Shown one piece after another: positions 34,701 through 45,374 of a DNA stretch of 64,000 nucleotides. Made by a program: the position numbers and the translations under genes. Source of the stretch: Acanthochlamys bracteata (taxonomy: Eukaryota; Streptophyta; Magnoliopsida; Pandanales; Velloziaceae); the NCBI GenBank assembly GCA_019914995.1, contig CM034139.1:1431001-1495000 (forward strand), written 5' to 3'. The notes below the pieces were generated by a model. The model did not search any database and was not told the DNA's origin. It was given only the letters and a program-made list of their open reading frames with translations. Position 1 is the stretch's first letter; the number at the start of each line of letters is the position of its first letter.

Positions 34701-35049
34701 CTCATTTTTTAGAAGTAGATTTATAAAAATAAATTTAATATTAAAGTATTTAATAAAAAAGGTTTTATATTTATTTAGAATCAAAAGATGAATTTTAAAA
34801 TTAAATTTTGAAAGTAAATTTTAATTATTATTTTAATTTAAAAATAAATTAAAAAAATTAAATTTGATGAATTGATAAACAAATTTTAACGGCTCTGATT
34901 TCATCTTGGCTGCTTGGCTTGGCTTATTATTAGTCTGAGTTGAATGGAAGTCGGCATTTGACTCGACTCAAGCTGAGCCGGATTGGGATTTGGTTTCATT
35001 TCGTCTGAATCTCTAGCTTTGAATTTTTCTCTATATTATAGAACAAGTA
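31755..35049 (-). other. Probable 5' untranslated region, introns and promoter of the hAT-derived gene
   Basis: No coding exon is convincing. A GC-richer block at about 34480-34620 (minus strand: CTCTCC, CCGTCGGCTTCCCGTCGGC) looks like a 5' UTR exon, with the 31755-34480 part as introns. At 32586-32600 and 32619-32633 the perfect palindrome TTGTAACAGTTACAA is repeated 33 bp apart. 34680-34870 is extremely AT-rich and may be a MITE, but I could not pair its ends. Confidence 0.35.
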
Positions 35050-35369
35050 CTTATATATATAGATGCAAAAACAGGCGGGCCGTCAAATAAGAAAATCGGG
35101 CTGGCCTGGTCCAGGTGTAAAATTTTGAACCCGGTTTGGCCCGCCAGTCTGTTATATATTTATTTTTAAAATAATAAATTTAAATAATATTTAAAAATAT
35201 TAATAAATATAAAAAATTGAAAATAATCTTAAAAATTATTACTAAATATAAAAAGCTTAAAAAATAACTTTAAAAATTATTATTAAATATAAAAAAATTA
35301 TTACAAATTTGTAATATGTATATGATTATACATTTGAACTTGTACTTGGAATATTTTCATTTAAAAATA

Positions 35370-37517
35370 ATTCAGAAAATTGTTCAGTCAGGTCTTCATT
35401 GTGAGTTGTATGTTGCATTCTTTTGACCGCAATTTTCAGTCTTTCAAACAAATTAACACTTCAACCATCTCACTAGTAAGTTGTGTTCTGCGTTCTTTAA
35501 TTATCCTTCCGGCTGTACTAAATGCCGATTCTGAAGACACCGTTGAAACAGGAATAGTCAAAATATCATGTACTAGTTGAGAGAGTACTGAATATCTTGT
35601 TAAATGTGTCTTCCACCAGTTCAAAACATTAAAATTTTCTGGGTTTTCATCGTCTTCTACAATGACAGTATCGCCTTCAAAATATTTGTTCAAGTCAGAA
35701 GAAGATTGCATGCTGCTTGAAGTTGAAGATGGTGTTGAACTTGAGCCAAGCTTGATGGAGATCAAAGACCAATTAATCGTTTTTTTCTTCTTACTTTGAT
35801 GAGTTTGTGCCGGTGCCGCTTGCTGTTGTTGATTTCGCAAATTACCAAACCTAACTTCATAAGATCATAAACTTCATACAGCTTGTTACGAGCGTTAGTT
35901 ATTTGCAATTGAATATCGGAAATATCTAAATACATACCAATATATGTAAAGTATTAGTAAAATACACAAATTTAAATCTAGGATCTAACATAAATGCAAA
36001 ACAATATAAAAAAAGAATATCAGACCAAGTAATTCATCTGTTACATGTGAATGTAACTATTATTGTACTATAGGTCCAAGTAATTCATCTGTTACATGTG
36101 AATGTATTATAGTGGCTATTAAGAATTGAATGTAAAACTATTGGAGAAGTAGGATAGTAAACACCAGATAATAAAACAGTAGCATCATAAAAAGTTTCTA
36201 AAAATTTTACAAATTTTTCAGCAATAATCCAATGAGTTTCAGTAAATATATTATTACCCATTCTTGTATTATAAAAAATCATAAGCACATTTTTATAATC
36301 TAAAGTACTTTTCAACATTAAATAAGTAGAATTCCATCTTACTGGCATATCAAGGTTGAACTTTCGGGGCTTTAGATGTTCTGCTATGCAATATCTCTTA
36401 AATTCAGCTAAACGTTGATTTGAACTAGTAATCCAAGAAATAGCAACGCGAATATCATTAATCTGTTCACTTACCAGCTGCATATCTGATTGTACGATTA
36501 AGTTGAATATATGGCAAGCACAACATTGATATAGTAAAATTCCTCCCATGTATGAGCTTAGCTCCATCTCAAGAAATCGAATTGTTTTGGTATTTGCTGA
36601 AGCATTATCTAAGGTGATGGAGACAATGCGGTTGCTTATGTCTCATTCTTTAACTACACTTATAATGCGCTCAAAAATATTTTTAGCATCATGTGTGGAA
36701 TCAATAAGTCTAAAATCAATAATTCTTTTTTGCATAATCCATTGTGAATCTAAATAATAAGCAACAACACTTAAATAATCTTGTTTAGCTCTACCACTTC
36801 AAATATCAGATGTTAACGCAATAGAAAAATTTAAAGAAGTTAATTCAGATTTTAATATAGTGCGCATTTTATTGTAATAAATAATAATTACTTCTAGTAT
36901 TTGTTCTACTAATTTTTTGGAATTGTTTGACAATATGCTCTTTTAATATGTTCTTCATAAAAAGATGACTCACCAAAATTAATAGGTAAATCCATAGCAC
37001 AAATTATACGGGCAAGAGATTTCCTAGCTACATTAGAATCATAAGACCAAGTACTTACCGAACCATCCGTGTTGAATCGAAGTTGAGTTTGTGAAGGTTC
37101 CGTTTCGATTTCTTTTTTGAAAGCACATTTTTTACCATGTGATATTAAATGTCGGGTACCTGCACTAGGATTAGCAGTTAAAAGTTTATTGCAAAACTTA
37201 TATTTCGCCATTTTTGATTTAGTACCATCACTTAGCACTGTATATTCGGCAGTAAAATAGTTCCAAGCTTCAGAAGTTGTGACTTTTGAACATTTTGTTG
37301 TTGTCGATGTCGATCCTGAAGCCGAACTACTTCCAACACTTGGAATTGAAGAAATTTCATTACATCTTTGATGAAAACTTTTTCTTTGTGTTGGAAGAAT
37401 ATCATCTCTTTTCTCCATACGGGCAACATTTGTTTCCTCCAAATTTTGATAGTCCATGCCATAGTCATCCATATCAAGATTAATGGCACGAAAATTTGGA
37501 TCCATTTGAAATAACAA
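35370..37517 (-). pseudogene. hAT transposase, inactivated
   Basis: 37517-36909 encodes a linker and BED finger (EAWNYFTAEY..., AKYKFCNK, GTRHLISHGKKC); the first finger Cys is Tyr. One frame then continues through SIALTSDI, a TGA where a Trp is expected, SGRAKQDYLSVVAYYLDSQW, a second stop, SITLDNASANTKTIRF, CCACHIFNLIVQ and MPVRWNSTYLML to about 36085. FLYCFAFMLDPRFK follows, interrupted, and then NVLNWWKTHLTRYSVLSQL and SSESAFSTAGRIIKERRTQL, the hAT dimerisation domain (35840-35436). The catalytic Asp positions and CxxH survive. Two nonsense changes, a 51-bp tandem duplication (36026-36127) and interruptions near 35850-36020 make it inactive. It differs from the intact hAT-derived gene at 28862-31754. 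Confidence 0.85.
36026..36127. repeat. 51-bp tandem duplication in the hAT relic
   Basis: CCAAGTAATTCATCTGTTAC begins copies about 51 bp apart (near 36025 and 36076), both followed by ATGTGAATGTA. It lies in the decayed coding part of the transposase. Confidence 0.8.
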
Positions 37518-38009
37518 CTAAAATTTTGAGAATTAAAGAAATGTGAATTTAAAAAATAAAGTAACAAAAAATTATTTTTATAATTTTGTGTAAGATTGAG
37601 TAGAATGAAAATGAGATTTGAGAAAGATGTGTGAAAAATGAATGAGAATATGATGTATTTATAGGTGAAAAGTTGAATTTAAAAAAAAAAAAACTTAACG
37701 TTGCAGCCAGCCAACGATAAAACCACCGTTGGTTGCCAATCCAACGGTCATGCTGACGTCAGCATAACAGAAATTAATTCAGTTTTTTTATCTGGTCAAC
37801 GTTGACCAGATCAAAGTCAATATTGATCGGTCAACAAAACAGTGCCGGACGGGCGGGCCAGCAAACTCAGCCCGTCCTGCCCATCGAACCGGATCGGGCC
37901 GGCCCAGTCTTGTCATTATTCACCGGGCCGGACGAAGCCTTATGCCAAGCTGAACAGCCGGGCCGCGGGCCTATTTGGCCCGGCCCATATTTTCATCTCT
38001 ACTTGTATA

Positions 38010-39121
38010 CCCCGTGCAAAGCACAGGATAAACTGACCAAGTAAAATAATTTATGCAAGTTAAGCGATCTGTATCAGAATTCAAAAAATCATATCAATTT
38101 TGGATCAACATAAATTACAATTTGAAGTTTGAAAAGATATCTAAATTTTATATTTTAAGTCCTCTTATATGATCAGGAATATTTATTTTATTAAATTAAA
38201 GTCTAAGATAAAGTCTATTAGGATACTTTTCAAACTAAACATTTCTATTCGTTTATGTTGTTTTGCCTACTAATCAACTGATCATCGCTCTCTCTAAAAA
38301 TATGTTGTGATGCGGCTTGGCAATGTGTTTTGCACTAATCTTTTATTTTATTTTAATTTTTTATATATAGTCTAATAATTTTTAAAATTAGAAAATATAA
38401 TAAATTGTCACATGATAAAAATTATATATATATATATAATTTGTATTACTTTATTAGATAAAAAATATTTTTAAAATAAATACTTTCCTAAAAAATTCTT
38501 TATATTAACGATTCCAAATTATCCTATATAAACTGTTCTTCAAACGCAAAACCATAAATAATTAATATTCTAATTATCCTTTTCAATTTGTATACCGTTC
38601 TCGAATCCATTAACTATTTCAAAATCTGCTTTAATGATTCATCCACATGCTTTTCAAAATATGAAAGCAAAATGTGATGCCTAAAAAAGCAGCAATTAGT
38701 TTCGCTTCGATTGTAGAGCATGTAAACACAGAAATGGTTCCACCTAAATATAATAACACCTTTATACAATATTGACAAATTTGACTCAAAAATCGTCAAA
38801 AATTTGTCCGAATCAATGAATTACAAGTCAATGTGTCGAGTCACTAGATTGATTCGTCGGGTAGATCTATCAACACTTCTATACTTTTGGGCACAAATTT
38901 TTTTTTTTTGTTACAGGTGTTAGTTTTGTCTTTTCCTACCATTTCCTTGCACTGCGTCCTTTCAACTCTTGATACAACCGGTTCGCCATCAACTCTCGTT
39001 GGTGTATGGCCCTAAAACCTTTTTCCTTCTTCTCCTATATACATCCCTTGCCTCAACTTCATTGATCATTCTTAGTGGCACTATAGTCACACTTTCCTTT
39101 AGCGACGTCATTGCTGTAGAT
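38010..39121. other. AT-rich intergenic stretch, nothing recognised
   Basis: It contains a TATATATATATA run near 38430 and poly-T at 38900. Just outside the hAT element, CCCCGTGCAAAGCAC (38010-38024) resembles CCATGCGAAGCACGAGG at 8801. No gene is visible. Confidence 0.35.
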
Positions 39122-40882
39122 TGACACAATTCGTGATCATACAAAACGGTAAAACTATTCCAATGCTAGATAAAACTAAGAAATTAATGATAAAAATAGA
39201 ATAAGAATAACTAATTCAATTCTTCCATGGCCTCTGAATACAGACACTTCTATTTATAACTAAAACTCATACAAAGTTCTAACTCTACCACAACTCTATT
39301 GATATTAGAACTTCAATCTAATCTGAACATTTAGTACTAATCTCTTACCGTGAAAGGTTAAGTCTTTTTTATAAAAATTTATCTCTATATAAATTCTTAC
39401 TTTATAAACAAATATTAGTTTTTCACTAAAATTCAAACACTTCTAATAAATTTCAAACTCGAAACACATTTAGATAAAATACGAGCCTTTGATAGCTTGA
39501 TGCCCATAGTGTACCTTCCCTCCCTCCCAAAACTAACATTGCTCTCAAGGTTTACGGAAATTATTGCTTTAGAAGTTTGAGAGGGCGTTTGGGAGTGCTT
39601 ATGAAATGGAAGATATTTTTATCTATTTTGAGAAACGAGCTCTATTTTTTTTACTTCCAAAAAATAATAAAAATATGCAATAAAAAGATCTCACTCCGTA
39701 GAATTTTTCTACACTTTCTAAATTTTTAAATAAATTTTTTAAATACTTATAAAATATGTATTAAAAAAACGTGAAATGGAGAAAAGTTGAAAAGCAGCTT
39801 TTGAAAAGCTGTTCCAAACGCGCTAACGTCAGACAACCAAAATAAGTATTTGGAGAATATTAGCATTGCAGGATAACTAACATAAGTTGAGATTTCTTCA
39901 TTGTGAGGTCCAAATAAAGTATAGTAGAATTAATCATAGAAGAGAATATCCATTCAAAATTATCAATTCCCATATAATCGATATGTTTCACCTCAATCAA
40001 TGGCTCACCATTATAATTCTTAGCAACATGCAGTGAATTTTGATAAACAAAATTTTATACCTGTGGTTGAATTGGGTGTTGCATTTGAGGTGTTATTCGT
40101 TAGTGTTGATGTTGAGGCATGGAGTATGTCTATTGTAAGTGTGCTTCCTTATTGTTCAATATCGAAAGACGTTTTTTCGATCATTTTCTGAAATCTTGGG
40201 ATACTGTCTCGTAACTCTTTTAGACATGCGTACATTTAAAGGTCTGATAATCGATTAAGTACATCAATCTTATCTTGAGATTGAGGCGTGGCATAATGTT
40301 GCTGGCTTTCATATTCTTACTGAGTAGAAATTTCTGCACATAGTTGATGAGATTTCTGTGAATATTGTTCATTTTGCAGACAGTATTGTTGATAAGGAAG
40401 ACATCATAATTTTGTTGATAGTGAACTTATTGCTGGTACCACGAAGACATTATAATAGGCAGTGATAGAGAGGTGCGATCAACCGATCCGATACCAGTTA
40501 ATACGATCGTGATCTCACGAACCGCATAACTATTTAAATGCTAGATAAAACTAAGAAACTAATGATAAAACTAGAATAAAATAACTAATTCAATTCTTTC
40601 ATGGCCTCTAATCAATATAAGCACTCCTATTTATAACTAAAACTCAAAACCAAAGTTCTAATTCTACTACAACTGTATTAAAATTAGAACTTCAATCTAA
40701 TCTGGATACTTAATATTAATCTCTTACCATATAAGGTACTAATTTTTTTATAAGAATTCGTCTATATATAGTATTACTACTACATAAATAAATACTAGTT
40801 TTTAACTAAAACTCAAACATTTCTAATAAAATTCCAACTCCAAACTCTTGTAGATAAAATAGGAGCCTTAGATAGCCTGATG
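39122..40882 (-). mobile_element. Short non-autonomous LTR retrotransposon (TRIM/LARD-like)
   Basis: On the minus strand the 5' LTR is about 40882-40498. It is followed by TGGTATCGGATCGG (40496-40483), a primer-binding-site variant, a roughly 950-bp interior with broken Tyr/Gln-rich reading frames (YQQYCLQNEQYSQKSHQ, QDKIDVLNRLSDL), a purine tract GGGAGGGAGGGAAGG (about 39530-39516) and the 3' LTR (about 39515-39122). The interior also contains MITE copy D. There is no gag-pol, so the element would depend on other elements. LTR phrases match copies L1 and L4. Confidence 0.7.
39581..39823 (+). mobile_element. Tourist-like MITE, copy D (about 243 bp)
   Basis: GAGGGCGTTTGGGAGTGCTT at the left and TTCCAAACGCGC at the right mirror copies B and C, with the inner AATAAAAAGATCTCACT shared. 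Target duplication is not clean here. It sits inside the short LTR element close to its purine tract. Confidence 0.7.
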
Positions 40883-40883
40883 T

Positions 40884-41386
40884 ATAGAAGCACTCATGTT
40901 TATAACTAGAACTCATAACTAAAGTTCTAATTTACTACAACTCTACTAAGATTAGAACTTCAACATAATTTGGACATTTAATACTAATCTCTTACTATGT
41001 GCATCAAGCTATCCAAGGCCCGTATTTTATCTAGAAGAGTTACAAATTTAAATTTTATTATACGTGTTTGAGTTTTAGTAAAAAACTAGTATTTGTTTAT
41101 GTAGTAAGAATTCTACATAGAGATGAATGATTATAGAAGAAAGCTTTACATAGCATGATAAGAGATTAGTATTAAGTGTCTAGATTAGGTTGAAGTTCTA
41201 ATTTTATTAGAGTTATAGTCGAGTTAGAACTTTGGTTATGAGTTTTACTTATAAATATGAGTGCTTGTATTCATTAGACGTCATGAAAGAATTGAATTAG
41301 TTATTTTATTATAGTTTTATCATTAGTTTCTTAATATTATCTAGTTTTAGAATAGTTCTTCGGTTCGTCTGATTACGAATCGTATA
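40884..41386. repeat. Inverted pair of LTR fragments (partial minus copy and copy L4)
   Basis: 40884-40997 is a partial minus-strand copy of the short LTR. 41000-41386 is a plus-strand copy starting GCATCAAGCTATCCAAGGCC and ending CGAATCGTAT at the insertion point of the next solo LTR. Head-on placement makes a potential stem of about 110 bp. Confidence 0.65.
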
Positions 41387-42907
41387 TGTTGGAATTATAA
41401 GGATAATTTTGATGATAACAAAGAATTAAGAACTATGATTTATAAAAGATTAATAATCTGAAAACAAGCTCTGTAGGATTAGACAAATAAAGATCATTTC
41501 ATTCACAGCAGATAAAAACAGCCATCAGACAGCCAACTGCTATACTACTACTAACAGCATTCGGGACAGAGGATGCCACAGCCACATCACAATCAGCTCC
41601 TCAACTACTGAAGCGGGACAGAGGACAGCATACGGGACAGAGGATGCCACAGCCACATTACAGTCAGCTGTTCGACTACTGAAACATAAGAAGACTTCTC
41701 TGTTTCGAAATAGACCCTTGTGTTCAAAGGCAACGAAATTTTCCTTGCTTCAAAAATCACCTGCACTCACAACGGACTGAAGCACTTCAAACAGAAGATC
41801 TACAAGAGCTTTTCACAGAAAAGAAAAGCTCAAAAATCAAGAGAAGAAAGCACATCACACAAGTCAAAGTCTTTGTTCAAGTCAAGCAGTCAACCTGCAT
41901 TGCATTTATTATGGACAAGCCATATTAACTCATCAGCTCACCGAGTCTCAGACAGAAGCTTAACTAAATTAAACTTTCAACCGTTGGCAGCAAATTCAAA
42001 CTTCTACAACGCATTTAATGCAACGAAGACCTTGCACAAAGACAGCCGAAAGAAGCTTGGAAGCGGTTGATTAACCACTGGACAAAACCGACTCATCTCT
42101 GACGTGAAGAACCACCTATGAAAGAGAGCGCCAATAGCAACATTTCTCAACGGCTCTTGCACAGGGAAGAAACTCTATAAGAAGGGAGTCACAGCAACGA
42201 AGAAAAGAGAGAGAGAGAACATAAGAAAACAGAAGTAGAGAGAACCCAAGCAAAACAGAGATATACACGAACTCTACTACTCCACACAAACAAATCTTGC
42301 TGCCAATCATACTGAAAAAATCTCTCTCAGCAACCTCTCCGATCATCTCATCTGAATCACATCATGAACACTTAACATTAATGAGATAGATCCTGTGCTC
42401 AATCTTGGTTTATTTTCTTGTAACCTCTTACTGACATTATAAAGGTGGTGCTGCAAGCACCGGTAAAGGAAGCTCAGGTAGAGCTTGGTGTAAGCTCTTA
42501 GACCTTATAATAGAGCTAGCAAATCAGCCAGGGGGACAGGCGTGTCCAGTAGACTGTTAGAGGTTGTATTGGCGAAGAAACTCGGTAGAGTAAGTGTGCT
42601 TGGTGAAGCACTTTGCTCTAGGTGTATTTGTAGCTTATTAAAGGTTTAGTGAAGTTTTGGCTCTAGTGATAGAGCGACCGTGGATGTAGGCAAAAGGGTT
42701 TTGCCGAACCACGTTAAATACTCTGAGTACTACTCCTTGTCACTTATGTCAGTAAACACTCTAACTCTCTCTATTTGCAGGTCACAGCATTGACACAGCC
42801 GGCTGTAAGATTGCTGTCAGTAGGATAATTAAACTTGACGAAAATTTTTATTGACTAACTCAATTCACCCCTCCTCTCTTGAGTTAATCTTACAAGAAAA
42901 CCTAACA
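41387..42907 (+). mobile_element. Solo LTR, Copia (Sirevirus-like), 1521 bp
   Basis: It begins TGTTGGAATTATAAGG and TTTTGATGATAACAAAG and ends CAATTCACCCCTCCTCTC...CCTAACA, typical of Sirevirus/Copia LTRs. Flanks GTATA (41382-41386) and GTATC (42908-42912) are a 5-bp target duplication with one change. No primer-binding site or internal sequence adjoins it, so it is a recombined solo LTR. It inserted at the end of LTR copy L4. The open frames at 41720-42070 and 42116-42346 lie within it and are not genes. Confidence 0.85.
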
Positions 42908-42912
42908 GTATC

Positions 42913-43206
42913 ATAGATCTTCCCCTCCACTATTGCTCTATCTACTGCTATTGCATAGCATCGCAGTCATGTCATTCTCTGACCATCTAGCTGCCACGTC
43001 GTCATCACTACTGTCATCGTCATTGAAGATCAGAAATCTATCCTCCTCTCTTCTTCTTCTTCATTTGTTTATATGATATTCATTTCGAAGCCATCCCTAA
43101 TATCCTCTCTCTCAAACAACATCGTGGCTCAAATCCATTTTGCTTTGTCGAAGCTCTCGTTCAAATTATATAAAAAAAAAATAATTGTAATTTTTATCTC
43201 GCTCAA
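42913..43206. other. Short intergenic stretch
   Basis: CT-rich (CCTCCTCTCTTCTTCTTCTTC near 43031); nothing recognised. Confidence 0.35.
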
Positions 43207-43214
43207 ACACTACT

Positions 43215-43694
43215 AGATGTGTAAAAATAGGCCGGGCTAAACAGGCCGGCTTGCGGCCCGGTCAGTTAGCCCGGCCATTGGCCCGTCCGGCCCGGTGAAT
43301 AGTGACAGGACCGGACCGGCCTGGCCCGGTCTTACGGGCAGTACCGGCTGACTATGTTGGCCGACAAAGCGGCATGCCCGGATACTGTTCATATTGACCA
43401 GTCAACGTTGACCGATCAATATTGATAGTTGACCAAGTCAAATTTTAATTTAAGAATAATTTTATATTACTAAAAAATAAATTTTAATAATAAAAGTATT
43501 TATTTTTTATTTTTTATATTAAAAATAATTTTTAAATTCTATTTTTTATATAAAATAAAAATATTAATCAGATAAATGAGCCGAGCCGGATTGTGATAAA
43601 TGAAATCGGGCCGGGCTGGTCCGGCCTGGTCTATTAACTTGGCCCGAGCGGGCCGGGCTTGACCAGTCCGACCCGCCCATTTTTGCACCTCTAT
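43215..43694. mobile_element. Non-autonomous hAT element, 480 bp, perfect 8-bp TSD
   Basis: ACACTACT occurs immediately on both sides (43207-43214 and 43695-43702). The ends AGATGTGTAAAAATAGG and, read inward from the right, ATAGAGGTGCAAAAATGGG are inverted repeats. Subterminal GGCCCGG-rich arms and the phrase GTCAACGTTGACC are shared with the hAT element at 35058-38001, but no transposase remains. It is evidently a deletion derivative mobilised by that family. Confidence 0.88.
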
Positions 43695-43974
43695 ACACTA
43701 CTTATTGATCTTCAACCGTCGGCTCTCGATTTAGGAGTTCTCGACGGCTCTCAAACCAACACTAACAATGACTTCATGAGGTATGTTGACATTCTTCAAC
43801 ATTCTTTTCCTCTGTGTCCATATCATTATTGATGTTTATGGCTTCTCATGTAATATTGAGGATCAACAAGTAAGGGTAATGGAAAGTGGAAATTTGTAGA
43901 GAGAAGAAGAAGATTATAATCCGATACTTATTTGAAACAGATAAAAATAATAACGATAGATCGCCCAAACAAGG

Positions 43975-45369
43975 GCCGCACAAGTCATATAAAATATCAC
44001 AGAAGTCTCATATGTCACACATAGTCGCACATACAGGAGTTATTTTATATTTATTTTGGGTGTTTGATATTTTTAATGTAGTAGTTGTAATAGTTGAGAG
44101 GGGTAAGTATAATATTCATGTGTAGATGGCATTTGAAAGATAAGAAGTAAAGTTTGTAATAGATGTTGACATGTTAACATTATAAAACACTTTTTTTTCC
44201 CAAATATCTCTTACAGAATTTTTTTCACATTTCAGGTTTCATAGTAGGTGATGTTTGGAAGCGAGCATGAGAACTAAAGAGATGTTGAGTATGAAGTGCT
44301 AATGGTAGATGAAACTTCTTTGTCCGACCAATTGAAGGGAGAAATATTGAGTATGAGTTGCCTGGTGTTGAAGATGAACTTGCCATACAATGACCATCGG
44401 GCTCATACGGATGAATGTCTTTGCGCACCATTTTTTAGCATAGCTACACGAGTGAGGGAATATGCATTTTCCTGCATCTCAAGAATAATTTCCTTAGATA
44501 GAAGATGCTACTTTACTATCTCATCATGTATTGTATCTCCGCACATGACACAGGTTACACCTGTGGAAGATGCTTTCACATCTTACCAATTGAGAAAATA
44601 AGAAGAGCACAACTTGAAACTTGTTTGACAAAGAGCAGAAGAAGACGAATAATAACTGTTGCACAAATATAAGGGTCACACGGGTTGTACAAAATCACAC
44701 AAGTTGCAAATGGTCGCACATATTAGTACACAATGTGGCGAACATAGCATCGCGCTAGTCGCACTAAGTATGGTCACGCGTAGTGTGGCATATTGCTGCG
44801 CTTATAGATTTGGCATGTGCGACCATGTACGAATATCTACAATCTTGTTTTGACCATTTGCTAGGGTAAAAAATAGTTGAGCTGAGTAATGAGCAATTGG
44901 CATTTATTAGTTAAGAAGTAAATGTTTGTATTAATTGGTGACATTATAAACTGTTCTGAACCATGCCAATCTCCGAAAATATTTGTTTGCAATCTTTTGT
45001 TCTCAATTTAAGTTTAATGACACTTACAAATGAAAGTACAAATGGTAACTAGGAAATATTAAGTATTCATTGCTTGGTGTTGAGGATGAACGAGCTAAAT
45101 AGTAAGCTACAATGATCATGGGGCTCATGATGATGAATATCTTTACTCGCCACTATTGAGTATAGCTGCCATAGCGAGGGATATACACTGTCCTACATTT
45201 CAACGAGAGTTTTTCTCAAGTGAAAGATGCTTCTTTACTATCTTCTCCTGTATTTCATCTCTACACATGGCATAAGATACTGACTCATATAGCCATCCAA
45301 AGATAGGAATGTTGAGCATGCACTATCTGCATCACTTCTTGGGACTTCTTGAAAAGATGAGTAGGTTCC
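43975..45369 (+). repeat. Two-copy tandem segment of about 0.7 kb with GTCGCACATA motifs
   Basis: Two diverged copies (about 43975-44640 and 44655-45330) share TCGCACATA (44025, 44714), GCATTTGAAAGATAAGAAG/GCATTTATTAGTTAAGAAG, TGGTGTTGA.GATGAAC (about 44360 and 45072) and TTTACTATCT..TC.TGTATT (44512, 45235). A further motif-bearing piece continues at 48086, beyond the solo LTR. No protein frame is sustained in both copies. I cannot name the family. Confidence 0.55.
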
Positions 45370-45374
45370 TAAAT

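Larger units (their letters stand above)
35058..38001 (-). mobile_element. Nearly complete hAT element with TIRs and target-site duplication
   Basis: Left end TATAGATGCAAAA and right end (minus strand) TAGAGATGAAAA form the terminal repeats. Flanks CTTATATA (35050-35057) and CTTGTATA (38002-38009) are an 8-bp duplication with one difference, as expected for hAT. Subterminal regions are rich in GGCCCGGCC-type motifs. The 2944-bp element contains a transposase relic in reverse orientation (37517-35370). Confidence 0.82.

Noticed and set aside
37802-38044. GC-rich open frame (MTRSKSILIGQQ...)
   Set aside because: It lies in the GGCCCGG-rich subterminal region of the hAT element.
41720-42070. 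116-codon open frame (MFKGNEIFLAS...)
   Set aside because: It lies inside the 1521-bp Copia solo LTR; no domain is seen.
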